From: an uncultured Bacteroidales bacterium
Lineage (GTDB): Bacteria; Bacteroidota; Bacteroidia; Bacteroidales; Bacteroidaceae
Assembly: GCA_902779165.1 (NCBI GenBank)
Contig: CACZAN010000005.1
Location: forward strand, 1 to 64,000
Reading direction: 5' to 3'
Length of the DNA stretch: 64,000 nt
Numbering within the stretch: the first letter of the stretch is position 1; every line of letters starts with the position of its first letter. The notes below the pieces were generated by a model. It searched no databases. It had not been told where the DNA came from and saw nothing but the letters and a program-made list of their open reading frames with translations. A program made the translations under genes and the position numbers. Below are positions 35,652-44,247 of the stretch, piece after piece.

Positions 35652-38294
35652 CTAAAACTCTTGACCCAGGATGAAGTGGAACTGGCTGCCGCCGTAGCTT
35701 TTGCTGCCGAAGACCTTGTCGAAACCATAGGCCCAGTCAATACCGAGCAGGCCTACCATGGGCAGGAAGATACGAACGCCGACGCCGGCAGAACGCTTCA
35801 TGTCAAGGGGATTGAAGTCCTTAAGATCATTCCAGGCATTACCACCCTCGACGAAAGCAAGGCCGTAGATATTCGTGGAGTTACCAAGAATGAAGGGATA
35901 GCGCAGCTCCAGGGTAAAGCGGTCGTAGGCATAACCTGTGTAGCCGCGCGGAGTGAGCGAACCATTATCATAACCACGCAGACCTATCGTCTCGGTGGCG
36001 TAGTTGTAGCTGTAGCCACTCATGCCGTCACCTCCGACATAGAAGGTCTCAAAGGGCGAACGTTTGTCCTTGTTGAAGCTACCGAGGAGACCGAACTCCA
36101 CGCGAGTCATCAGCACAGGACACTTCACGGCCTGGGTCAGGGCGGTAAAAGTGCGAGCCTTAAATTTCCACTTATGGTATTCAATGAACTTGTATTTCTC
36201 CTGCAGTTCATCCATATAATGACTGGAGTTGGGATTCGTGCCGAGGCTGGCGTAATCGCGACCATCGAAGAGTGAGTAAGGAGGAGTGATGCCCAGAGAG
36301 AACATAATCTCGGAACCTGAACGCGGATAGATGGGACTGCTAATACTACTGCGCGAGAACGTCAGGTTGAGGCTGATATTGTTACAATGACCATTTGTAA
36401 TCAAGAAGTACTCCCAGTCCTTAAGGCTATAGCGCGTGTAGCTGAGGTCGGCTGAGAAGGTAAAGTAGTCATCAGGCCAGGTGAGGCGCTTGCCCCATCC
36501 GAGCGAGAAGCCGTAGATCATCACATACTTGTCAGGATCATAGAAATTCTCGTAGTAGTTGCCGTAGCTGGAGCCGTAGCCGTAGAGGTAGTTGTAGTAC
36601 GAGTTGTAGTACGAGCTGTTGTAGTACTGGTCGCTGACGTCAGTCTGTTTGGAGAAGAACGCCGAGAAGGAGAGTGAGTTAGGTCGCTTTCCCCCAAACC
36701 ACGGGTTAAGATAGTTGATGGAATAGGCCTGATAGTAACGGCCGTTGGTCTGGCCGTTAATACTGAAGGTCTCGCCGTTACCCTGAGGGAGGATACCTCG
36801 CCGGATGCCATCTTTCTTAAAGAGATTGGCAAGTGAGAAATTACTGAACTTCAGACCTATCTTTCCGATGACGCCCGTCTGGCCGTAACCGAGGGAGAAT
36901 TCTATCTGGTCATTGCTCTTCGGTGTGAGGTTCCAGGTGAGGTCCACCGTTCCGTTATCCGGGTCGGGATCCAGTTTGTAGTCGATATTTTCAGGGTCAA
37001 AATGTCCCATACTGGCAATCTCACGATAGGAACGTTCCAGAGACTCCTTGGAGAAGAGGTCACCTGGTTTGTTACGCAGCTCACGACGCACCACGTTCTC
37101 AAAGACGCGGTCGTTACCATTGATCTTCACGTGGCTGATGTAGGCCTGCTGGTTCTCCTCAATACGCATTTCAAGGTCTACGCTATCGCCGACAATATTC
37201 ACCTCCACGGGATCGAGCTGATAGAAGAGGTAACCGTTGTTATAATAGAGGTTGCCGATAGCATCGTCGTCCTGACTGAGGCGTTTCTTCAAGTGAGTCT
37301 GGTCATAGACGTCGCCTTTCTTCATACGCAGTTTGTCGTTGAGATAGGAAGTGGGGTAGAGCGTATTGCCCACCCACTCAATATTACGGACATAGTACTT
37401 CTGGCCTTCCTCCACCTGGATGACGATGTCCACGGAGCTCTCATCATGAGCCTTAACGCTGTCATAGACAATACGTGCGTCGCGATAGCCCAACTCGTTG
37501 TACTTCTCAATGAGCCGGTCTTTATCCTCAATCCATCTCTTCTCGATGAATTTCTTGGAACGGAACCAGCTACTCATCTTACCGCGCTCGTGGGTTTTCT
37601 TGAAGGCACCATTGACAAACAATGTACCCTTAATTTTCTTCATAGGCAACGCCTCGTTGCCGAGAACGGTAATGGAGTTCACCTTCACCTTGTCTTTCTT
37701 GTCAACATTCACATCGATGATGACCTTACCGGGTTCGCTGACATCATCGCGCTGCACAAATTCTATTTCGGCATTCTTATAACCCTTGTCGTCGAAATAC
37801 TTCTTACCCCAGATGCGGGCTCGCTGCAGGGAGGTAGGCATAAGTTGCATTCCCTTCACCAGTCCGAGCTTTGTTTCTAAATCCTCACGCTCGCTCTTCT
37901 TGACACCATTGATGTTTATTTGCGAGATTTGCGGACGCGATGCGAGGATGATATGGAGGTAGATGCTATCACCCACGATGCTGTCGGCCTTGATAGCAAC
38001 ATTACTGAAGAGACCATTCTTCCAGTAGCGCTGAACGGCACGTGTGATGTCCTCGCCGGGTACGGTGATGCGCTGCCCCTTGGTCAATCCAGAGAGGCCG
38101 ATAAGAACAAAGTCATCGTAGGTCTTCACACCTTCTACGGTGATATCTCCGATATAGTATTTCTGAGGCGTGCGCTGATAATCTATCACAGGATCCACAA
38201 TGCGCTCCTCATATTGGGCATAAAGCCTTCCCCCCGACATCCAAAGGCATGTTAGGGCAATCAGGCTGTTTCGTATAATGGTTCTATTCAACAT
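35652..38294 (-). CDS. bamA: Outer-membrane protein assembly factor BamA
   Basis: This 880-residue protein folds beta-barrels into the outer membrane. It has a signal peptide, five POTRA domains (about 45-455; repeats of the type ITVEGVKTYDD, ININGVKKSERED) and a C-terminal 16-strand barrel whose last residue is phenylalanine (FILGQEF). A tyrosine- and asparagine-rich stretch (about 560-590, YYNSSYYNSYYNYLYGYG) sits in an extracellular loop of the barrel and is unusually long and low in complexity. It lies between uppS and the OmpH genes with short gaps, so one operon is likely. Confidence 0.95.
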   Translation of the reverse strand: MLNRTIIRNSLIALTCLWMSGGRLYAQYEERIVDPVIDYQRTPQKYYIGDITVEGVKTYDDFVLIGLSGLTKGQRITVPGEDITRAVQRYWKNGLFSNVAIKADSIVGDSIYLHIILASRPQISQININGVKKSEREDLETKLGLVKGMQLMPTSLQRARIWGKKYFDDKGYKNAEIEFVQRDDVSEPGKVIIDVNVDKKDKVKVNSITVLGNEALPMKKIKGTLFVNGAFKKTHERGKMSSWFRSKKFIEKRWIEDKDRLIEKYNELGYRDARIVYDSVKAHDESSVDIVIQVEEGQKYYVRNIEWVGNTLYPTSYLNDKLRMKKGDVYDQTHLKKRLSQDDDAIGNLYYNNGYLFYQLDPVEVNIVGDSVDLEMRIEENQQAYISHVKINGNDRVFENVVRRELRNKPGDLFSKESLERSYREIASMGHFDPENIDYKLDPDPDNGTVDLTWNLTPKSNDQIEFSLGYGQTGVIGKIGLKFSNFSLANLFKKDGIRRGILPQGNGETFSINGQTNGRYYQAYSINYLNPWFGGKRPNSLSFSAFFSKQTDVSDQYYNSSYYNSYYNYLYGYGSSYGNYYENFYDPDKYVMIYGFSLGWGKRLTWPDDYFTFSADLSYTRYSLKDWEYFLITNGHCNNISLNLTFSRSSISSPIYPRSGSEIMFSLGITPPYSLFDGRDYASLGTNPNSSHYMDELQEKYKFIEYHKWKFKARTFTALTQAVKCPVLMTRVEFGLLGSFNKDKRSPFETFYVGGDGMSGYSYNYATETIGLRGYDNGSLTPRGYTGYAYDRFTLELRYPFILGNSTNIYGLAFVEGGNAWNDLKDFNPLDMKRSAGVGVRIFLPMVGLLGIDWAYGFDKVFGSKSYGGSQFHFILGQEF

Positions 38295-38312
38295 CTTTAG
38301 AACTTACAATTA

Positions 38313-39053
38313 TCATTTCTCATTTTTCATCTGCTCACTTGTTTTTCCAAAACGTCGCTCACGGCTCTGGAAGTCGGCAATGGCGAGATGTAGGGCCTCC
38401 TCATCAAAGTCTGGCCAATAGGTGTCGCAGAAGTAAAGTTCAGAATAGGCAATCTGCCAGAGAAGGTAGTTGCTGATGCGCAGCTCCCCACCCGTACGGA
38501 TAAGCAATTCGGGATCAGGCATGAAGCTGGTCTGCAGGTAGCGCGCTACCATCTCCTCGTTGATATCCCACTCCGTCTTGCTGCTATTGCAGGGGGCTTG
38601 CATATCAACAAAAATCCGGCGGCAGGCATCTGCTATCTCCCAGCGGGAGGAATAGCTGAGAGCCACAACCATAGTCATCTTGTCGTTTTCTGCGGTATTG
38701 TGTTCCACCTCTTCCAAGCGCTTAAGCACATCCTGCGGCAGACGACTACGGTCGCCGATAGCACGGAATCGGACGTTGTTCTTCTGGAAGATCTCCTCTT
38801 CGAGGTTCTTGAGGAACAAATCCATCAACGCACTGACTTCCTCGGCCGGACGGTTCCAGTTCTCCGTAGAGAAGGTGTAGAGCGTCAGGTATTTGACACC
38901 CAAACGTGTGCATTCCTCCGTGATGCGCTTCACGGTTTCCACGCCCTGTACATGACCTGCCGTGCGAGGCAGTCCTTTCTGCTTGGCCCAACGCCCATTG
39001 CCGTCCATGATGATAGCAATGTGCTGAGGTATACGCGACATATCTATTTCCAT
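38313..39053 (-). CDS. uppS: Isoprenyl transferase (undecaprenyl diphosphate synthase)
   Basis: This enzyme makes the C55 lipid carrier for cell-wall and surface glycans. The 246 residues include [15 protein letters not shown] with the catalytic aspartate, the RTAGHVQG region, and near the end [26 protein letters not shown], with the [11 protein letters not shown] motif. The start may be at either of two ATGs four codons apart. It lies 10 bp downstream of the DUF6089 gene and 18 bp upstream of bamA. Confidence 0.95.
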   Translation of the reverse strand: MEIDMSRIPQHIAIIMDGNGRWAKQKGLPRTAGHVQGVETVKRITEECTRLGVKYLTLYTFSTENWNRPAEEVSALMDLFLKNLEEEIFQKNNVRFRAIGDRSRLPQDVLKRLEEVEHNTAENDKMTMVVALSYSSRWEIADACRRIFVDMQAPCNSSKTEWDINEEMVARYLQTSFMPDPELLIRTGGELRISNYLLWQIAYSELYFCDTYWPDFDEEALHLAIADFQSRERRFGKTSEQMKNEK

Positions 39054-39063
39054 ATGTTAGGAT

Positions 39064-39786
39064 TCAATTATTACATTTTCTGTATTTCGGCGAGATGTCG
39101 TACGTCACATAGACGAAGAGCATCTGGTAGCAGTCCTTGTTCTTGAACATTCCACTCTCAATGCCGAGCGGGTCGCTGAGTTTGACGACGCCGGAAGGGT
39201 CATCGAGGTGGTCGGAAGTGGTAAAGCGGAAGCTCCACTCCAGCCCAATATTCAGGCGAGGCTTCAGCTTATACTTGAAACCTACGCCCAACGGAATATT
39301 CATTCCGGCAGCGACTTTGGCACCACCACCAAAGCCCATTGTAAAGCCAACACCTGCCATCATGTAGGGAGTCCAGCGCGACAATCCCTTATAGGTCTCT
39401 CCCAGGCCGTAGCCGAGGAAGTTGAATTCAAATTGTGCACCCACATCCACCAGATTGCGGCTGAAGCGCAACACCGAACTTGCCGTCCCGCCCTCTGCCG
39501 TACGACTCAGCGGGTCGGTGGGAATGAACACCCCCTCGGTATTACCACTGATGTGCCCCACGGCAGCATTGGCCTTCACAACCATTCGCGGATTAATATT
39601 CCTTCGCCAGATGACAGTTCCCATCATCCCTGGATGTGTCATGAATCCTCCGCCGGCATCACCGAGATAGCTGCTGATGCCTAAACCACCGCCTATCTCC
39701 TGCTGGTATTCCAGCAGTTCACCGTCCTGTGCCCACGCCGCGTTCATGGCGAGGCTGACGAAGAGTGTCGTGAAGAGGCGTCTCAT
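39064..39786 (-). CDS. DUF6089 outer-membrane beta-barrel protein
   Basis: This 240-residue protein has a signal peptide (RLFTTLFVSLAMNAAWAQ) and an eight-strand-barrel pattern of alternating hydrophobic residues with GGGLGISSYLGDAGGGF at the start, matching the DUF6089 family next to uppS-bamA in Bacteroidetes. The role is unknown; a link to outer-membrane assembly is inferred from position only. Confidence 0.85.
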   Translation of the reverse strand: MRRLFTTLFVSLAMNAAWAQDGELLEYQQEIGGGLGISSYLGDAGGGFMTHPGMMGTVIWRRNINPRMVVKANAAVGHISGNTEGVFIPTDPLSRTAEGGTASSVLRFSRNLVDVGAQFEFNFLGYGLGETYKGLSRWTPYMMAGVGFTMGFGGGAKVAAGMNIPLGVGFKYKLKPRLNIGLEWSFRFTTSDHLDDPSGVVKLSDPLGIESGMFKNKDCYQMLFVYVTYDISPKYRKCNN

Positions 39787-39804
39787 TCGCGGGCTATCAT
39801 GAAT

Positions 39805-41175
39805 TTATTCGCCGTAACTATTCAACCGAGCACGCCACACCTGACTGCCGGCAACGATCCATATATACTCACCTTCCGTGGCAGCTGCCACAGCACCTGT
39901 AGTACCCTGCACCTGAGTGGGGGGCACGAAGTTTTCGTCTTCCAGCCAGGTGATGCCGTTGTCAAAACTGACAAAGGCCTTGGAAAGGGCATTCGTGATG
40001 TCGGACTGCAGGCGTTTGCCGCCGACAGCGAAGAGACACTTATCGTATACGAAGATATCCAGATGCTCACAGGCAGGCAACAAGTAGTTGTTGTCACCAG
40101 CCTGAGCAAAGAGCACCCACCCTTCATTGCTATTCTCCAGCAGGTTCCACACACTGAGGGGTGCGGCACCATCCGTCACGTTATCCACCATGACGACCCG
40201 ATGGTTACCGTTATCCTGCTGATAGGCGAGGGCTGCATAGGGCTGTCCCGTAAAGCCGCCGCCCTCCACGCTCATCGGCGTCCAGGTCAGGCCATCGAAG
40301 GAACGGGCCATAGCAGCAACACCTGCCGTGCCGGCGATGCTGGCATAAAGGGCAGTTTCGCTGGCGGCCACCAAGCGGATTATCTGTGTGCCGTCAGTAG
40401 CTATGACCTGTTCCCACGTAACTGCGTCGGTAGAAGTATAGAGCGACTGGTCACAAGACATCCAGAACTTTCCATCGAAATATTGAGCGCTGCCAACGAC
40501 AGGTGCGGTACCCAGACCAGTACATTCCTGCTCAGTCCACTCGACAGGAATGGAGGCAGTTCCCTTGGTGACATATACCTTGCCCGTAGAGCCCTCACTG
40601 GTAAATATCAGGGGCTTGTGGTCAACAAACAGCAGCTGGCAGTTGTCCAAGGTGCCATTGGTAGAACGTACATCAGTCATGCGGCTCCAGGTGTAATCAT
40701 CAGGACGCGCCTGACGCACGTTCACCTTTAATTTATAATCGCGGTAATTCTCGCCGTCGGGTGCCGTTACCCTGAATACCAGAGGCCGGGAGAAGTCGAT
40801 GCTGTCGGATTCCGAGAACTTTGTCCACTCCGTAGCGTCCGAAGAGGTGGCATAAGTGATGGTACCAGATCCCGTGATGGTGGCCAACACGGCACTCACG
40901 TTGGTGTACTGCGGCAGGGAGTCGCGATTGGTAATGATCTGCTGGCGTTGGTCAATCAGCATCTTGTAGGACGAACCGTAGAACGAGAGCTTGTAGGTGC
41001 TGTCGTTACCACTGATGTCCTTCGTGTGAACGGTGCGTGTCAATTGGCCGAGCACAAAAGAGCTTATATAGCATTTGTCGCTATAGGTCACATCCTCTTC
41101 ACTCTTGGAAGAGCACGAGAGCAGAACGAGACCGGCGAGCAGCAGAGCTGCAAACACAAAAAAGGGTTTCTTCAT
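39805..41175 (-). CDS. DUF6242 lipoprotein with propeller-like repeats
   Basis: This 456-residue lipoprotein has a leader with lipobox (LVLLSC, cysteine at about 21). A first domain of about 110 residues is beta-rich (Ig-like, with FRVTAPDGENYRDYKL), followed by repeats such as YFDGKFWMSCDQSLYTSTDAVTWEQV and SFDGLTWTPMSVEGG that recall BNR or Kelch propeller blades. The frame is open to 41241, but the ATG at 41175 gives a proper leader and lies about 25 bp after a -7 box. It probably heads the DUF6089-bamA operon (18-bp gap). The function is unknown. Confidence 0.82.
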   Translation of the reverse strand: MKKPFFVFAALLLAGLVLLSCSSKSEEDVTYSDKCYISSFVLGQLTRTVHTKDISGNDSTYKLSFYGSSYKMLIDQRQQIITNRDSLPQYTNVSAVLATITGSGTITYATSSDATEWTKFSESDSIDFSRPLVFRVTAPDGENYRDYKLKVNVRQARPDDYTWSRMTDVRSTNGTLDNCQLLFVDHKPLIFTSEGSTGKVYVTKGTASIPVEWTEQECTGLGTAPVVGSAQYFDGKFWMSCDQSLYTSTDAVTWEQVIATDGTQIIRLVAASETALYASIAGTAGVAAMARSFDGLTWTPMSVEGGGFTGQPYAALAYQQDNGNHRVVMVDNVTDGAAPLSVWNLLENSNEGWVLFAQAGDNNYLLPACEHLDIFVYDKCLFAVGGKRLQSDITNALSKAFVSFDNGITWLEDENFVPPTQVQGTTGAVAAATEGEYIWIVAGSQVWRARLNSYGE

Positions 41176-41200
41176 TAATCGTTGTTTTTGAAAACGGACG

Positions 41201-41208
41201 CAAAAGTA
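41201..41208 (-). promoter_or_regulatory. -7 box upstream of the DUF6242 gene
   Basis: TACTTTTG on the minus strand lies 26 bp upstream of the chosen start. It is the only recognisable promoter box ahead of the DUF6242-bamA-murI run. The -33 region is A/T-rich without TTTG at the right distance. Confidence 0.5.
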
Positions 41209-41268
41209 CTGTTTTTCTTTTTGCGCGCGAAATATTATCAAACGAAAAACGCTGCAAAAGCCTCTTTA

Positions 41269-42216
41269 TTAGGCAAAATTAACGTGAATGGGCCGCCCTT
41301 TAGGGTCTATTTTGATTTCAGGGGCCTTAATTCCGTCACCTAACACGATTTCCGACTGCTCTATAAACACCTCATCCCAGAGGTCTGCATCCAAGAATGA
41401 CTGCAACGTTTGGGCACCACCTTCAACCAAAAGGGATTGTGCTTCCACATGCCACAGCTTACCATCCGTCAGTTGCGTGCATGCCACTTCTTGAGGGGGT
41501 ACGGAAAGGGCATCGGCAGACCTGTTTGTCAGCACCAACCTCTCCGCGCTCCTACCTGGCCACAACCGCGTTGTCAGACTTGGAGAATCCAACTCCCAGG
41601 TACGTCTTCCGACTAAAATCGCCTGATGCAGCGCACGCAGGCGGTGCACCAGTGTTTGCGTCCAACTATTCGAGAAGCGGACAGGCTCACCATCATCACG
41701 GCTCCCCCTACGTCGGTCGATGAATCCGTCGGCACTCTGCGCCCACTTCAGGGTAATATACGGGCGATGCAACGTGTGGAAAGTGAAGAATTTACGATTC
41801 AGCCACCGGCATTCCTCCTCCAAAACGCCCACGACCACTTCCGCACCAGCGTCTCTCAGCCGCCTGATACCTCGACCCGCCACCTTCTCATTCGGATCTT
41901 CGCAGCCCACGACGACTCTACGGAACCCTTTTTCCACCAATAATTCCGCACAGGGAGGTGTCTTGCCCCAATGAGAGCAGGGCTCCAGACTCACATAGAT
42001 CGTAGCATCCTTCAGCAGGGGCTCATCCTTTGGGCTCACGCTACGCACAGCATTCACTTCGGCATGAGGTCCACCATACGTTCTGTGCCATCCTTCTCCT
42101 ATGATGCGGCCGTCGTGTACGATGACAGCGCCAACCATGGGATTCGGAGCCGTCGACAGTTCGCCGTGGCGCGCCAATTGCAGGGCACGAGCCATATATC
42201 TCTCGTCTTCAGTCAT
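41269..42216 (-). CDS. ribD: Bifunctional riboflavin biosynthesis protein RibD
   Basis: RibD carries out deamination and reduction in riboflavin synthesis. The 315 residues have the cytidine/deoxycytidylate-deaminase zinc motif GGPHAEVNAV at about 47-56 and YVSLEPCSHWGKTPPC at about 74-89, then a C-terminal reductase domain with RPYITLKWAQSADGFID. The ATG at 42216 (MTEDERYMARALQLAR) fits the family better than the one at 42225. It is divergent from prmC with an 84-bp gap. Confidence 0.93.
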   Translation of the reverse strand: MTEDERYMARALQLARHGELSTAPNPMVGAVIVHDGRIIGEGWHRTYGGPHAEVNAVRSVSPKDEPLLKDATIYVSLEPCSHWGKTPPCAELLVEKGFRRVVVGCEDPNEKVAGRGIRRLRDAGAEVVVGVLEEECRWLNRKFFTFHTLHRPYITLKWAQSADGFIDRRRGSRDDGEPVRFSNSWTQTLVHRLRALHQAILVGRRTWELDSPSLTTRLWPGRSAERLVLTNRSADALSVPPQEVACTQLTDGKLWHVEAQSLLVEGGAQTLQSFLDADLWDEVFIEQSEIVLGDGIKAPEIKIDPKGRPIHVNFA

Positions 42217-42288
42217 AGAATTCAACTTCTTAACTTTCTATTTTTATTTTTTTAACTATCTACTCTCCATTATCAATTTTCAAATGCC

Positions 42289-42296
42289 TATCTTTG
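42289..42296 (+). promoter_or_regulatory. -7 box of prmC abutting its start codon
   Basis: TATCTTTG ends only 4 bp before the prmC ATG. Transcription would start at or within a few bases of the ATG, giving a leaderless message. No -33 TTTG is clear. Confidence 0.5.
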
Positions 42297-42300
42297 CGCC

Positions 42301-43263
42301 ATGAATTATCGCGAACTCATCCGGCAACTCACGCCACAAACAGGTGCAGGCGAGGCTCAGGCCATCGTCCGATGGGTGATGGAAGAGCGCTTCGGGCTCA
42401 CCCAGACCGATCTTTTGCTCGGCAAAGATACAACATTATCCGCAGACGACCGCACAGAATTCGAAAAAATTGCATCCCGACTGCTCTCTGGGGAGCCAGT
42501 TCAGTATATTTTAGGCTTTGCAGACTTCTGCGGCCACCATTTTTATGTCACTCCCGATGTACTCATTCCTCGTCCTGAGACAGAGGATCTGGTGAACGAA
42601 GCAATAGCTATCACTCGTCAGAAAAACTGCGACAATCCTCTCAAAGATTATCCTTCTTCCATTCAGTATCCCGGCACTCCATCTCCCATCCACATCCTCG
42701 ACCTCTGCACAGGCAGCGGCTGCATTGCCATCTCTCTCGCACTCGCTCTTCCAGAAGCTCACATCGTAGGAGTAGACATTAGCGAACCGGCGCTTGCCGT
42801 AGCTCGCGACAACGCCACTCGCCTCGGCGCTTTGAATGTTGAATTTTTCCAACAAGATATCCTCCAGTCCATTCAATCTTTCAATAGTTCCTCTCGAGCC
42901 AGCTCGCTTGATGCTTCAAGCACTCGGCGCCTTGCGACGCTCCACACAGGGAGAACCTTTCAACTTCTCACCGCCAACCCCCCTTACGTCCGCACCAGCG
43001 AGTCTTCTGAGATGTCGTCCACCGTCCTCGACCACGAACCGCACCTGGCCCTCTTTGTGCCTGATGACGACCCACTGCTCTTCTACCGCGCCATTGCCCG
43101 CATCGCCCGTCGCACCCTCCTGCCCCACGGCCATTTCCTGCTCGAAATCAACACGGCCCTGCATGAAGAAACCCGACAACTGTTCACCGCTGCCGGGTTC
43201 CATAACCTTCAGATTATCAACGACCGCTACGACCGCCCCCGCATCCTTCTCGGAGAGGCATAG
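42301..43263 (+). CDS. prmC: Release factor glutamine methyltransferase
   Basis: PrmC methylates the GGQ glutamine of peptide chain release factors. The 320 residues include the substrate-binding N-terminal helices, DLCTGSGCIAISLALALP (SAM motif I, about 136-153) and the catalytic NPPYV at about 224-228. An extra stretch of about 30 residues (QSFNSSSRASSLDASSTRRLATLHTG) lies just before NPPYV and has no counterpart in usual PrmC proteins; it looks like an in-frame insertion, and its DNA starts with ATTCAATCTTTCAATAG, as in the simple repeats elsewhere. Confidence 0.92.
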   Translation: MNYRELIRQLTPQTGAGEAQAIVRWVMEERFGLTQTDLLLGKDTTLSADDRTEFEKIASRLLSGEPVQYILGFADFCGHHFYVTPDVLIPRPETEDLVNEAIAITRQKNCDNPLKDYPSSIQYPGTPSPIHILDLCTGSGCIAISLALALPEAHIVGVDISEPALAVARDNATRLGALNVEFFQQDILQSIQSFNSSSRASSLDASSTRRLATLHTGRTFQLLTANPPYVRTSESSEMSSTVLDHEPHLALFVPDDDPLLFYRAIARIARRTLLPHGHFLLEINTALHEETRQLFTAAGFHNLQIINDRYDRPRILLGEA

Positions 43264-43280
43264 GATCTACCGTCACAAAC

Positions 43281-43859
43281 TTACTGAGTTCGAGTCAGAG
43301 TGAATGGAGTCTTCTTGTCGAAGGTGCCATAAAGCTTTTTTCCGTCGGCCGACAGGCGCAAGGTATCCAGTTCACCATCGTCGTTCAGTATAACGAGATT
43401 TCCCTTGACCTCATAAGTAGCCTTCATCGTAGAAGGAGCCACCGCTAACGCGGCTTTCATCGCCTTGCGCTTCAGCCAAGGGATGCCGGCAGCCTTCAGC
43501 ACATCGTCCGAGACCTTCATATTCACTTTCATTGTGGCATTCTTTTCCGTCTTGAACTCCACGGTGATAGCCGTCTTCAAACCTTTCCTCACAGCAATTA
43601 TCATTTGCTGCGCTTCCTTGGCCTTCTGTTCCACCTCGGCCTTTTCGGCTGCTGTCAGTTGGCGTCCTTTTTCCCGTTCGGCCTTGACAAGAGCCTCGTG
43701 CTTGGCAGAATCTATTTTCTGATCCATATTATCCATCTCGCCATCCATCAGGGAGGCAATGATGTTTGCATTATAATATTTACGTCCGACCAGGCTCTGT
43801 GCCTGAACATTCAGGGCAGTCATTACGCCGACTGCAACCATCAACAGAATCTTTTTCAT
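43281..43859 (-). CDS. Small exported protein of unknown function
   Basis: This 192-residue protein has a signal peptide (MKKILLMVAVGVMTALNVQAQ). After it comes SLVGRKYYNANII, a lysine- and glutamate-rich helix (about 45-90) and a beta-rich C-terminal part (TMKVNMKVSDD, KATYEVKGNLVILN, KKLYGTFDKKTPFTLTR) that resembles lipocalin-like DUF families of Bacteroidetes. No catalytic motif is seen. It is convergent with prmC (17-bp gap) and lies downstream of the tRNA-Leu. Confidence 0.7.
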   Translation of the reverse strand: MKKILLMVAVGVMTALNVQAQSLVGRKYYNANIIASLMDGEMDNMDQKIDSAKHEALVKAEREKGRQLTAAEKAEVEQKAKEAQQMIIAVRKGLKTAITVEFKTEKNATMKVNMKVSDDVLKAAGIPWLKRKAMKAALAVAPSTMKATYEVKGNLVILNDDGELDTLRLSADGKKLYGTFDKKTPFTLTRTQ

Positions 43860-43920
43860 TGTTGTAGGTGGATAATAATCGGTGAAGGAGTTATTTTAAC
43901 TTGCAATTCGTTAATTCCAT

Positions 43921-43955
43921 TTCCCCCGCCTCAGCCGAAGCTGTGCGGGGGAAAT
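43921..43955 (-). terminator. GC-rich hairpin after the tRNA
   Basis: TTTCCCCCGC and GCGGGGGAAA pair exactly around a 15-bp loop, 20 bp past the tRNA 3' end. The following bases lack a T-run, so the role as terminator is probable but not certain. Confidence 0.5.
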
Positions 43956-43977
43956 TCTGTGGAATTTTGTCTTCAGT

Positions 43978-44058
43978 ACCCCGAGCCGGGGTCGAACCGG
44001 CACGGGTTTCCCCACTGGTGTTTGAGACCAGCGCGTCTACCGATTCCGCCATCGGGGC
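43978..44058 (-). tRNA. tRNA-Leu (CAA)
   Basis: The D-arm (GGCGGAATCGGTAGACGC), an anticodon arm CTGGT-CTCAAAC-ACCAG with anticodon CAA, a long variable arm (TGGGGAAACCCG), and the T-arm GCCGG-TTCGACC-CCGGC are all in place. The acceptor stem is unusual: the 5' strand GCCCCGA has four C, but the 3' strand reads TCGGGTA with only three G, so two of the seven pairs are lost or one base is missing. A base-call error in the G run is possible. CCA is not encoded. Confidence 0.85.
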
Positions 44059-44185
44059 TCGTTAAGACGCGGCAAAGGTACGACAAATTAGTCATTCAAC
44101 AGCACATTCTTGCCAAAAAATGTTGAAATCACTAAAAAATAATGCTTTTTTTAAAGAAAAAGGCGGGAGTTTGTAATGTTAGTTG

Positions 44186-44193
44186 TATCTTTG
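44186..44193 (+). promoter_or_regulatory. -7 box of the keto-sugar cluster
   Basis: TATCTTTG lies 55 bp before the start codon. TTTG occurs only 12 bp upstream, not at the standard 19-20 bp. Confidence 0.45.
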
Positions 44194-44247
44194 CACCACC
44201 GAAACGGCTTTTAAGCCTATGAAAACTTGTTAGAACCTAAGAACTGA

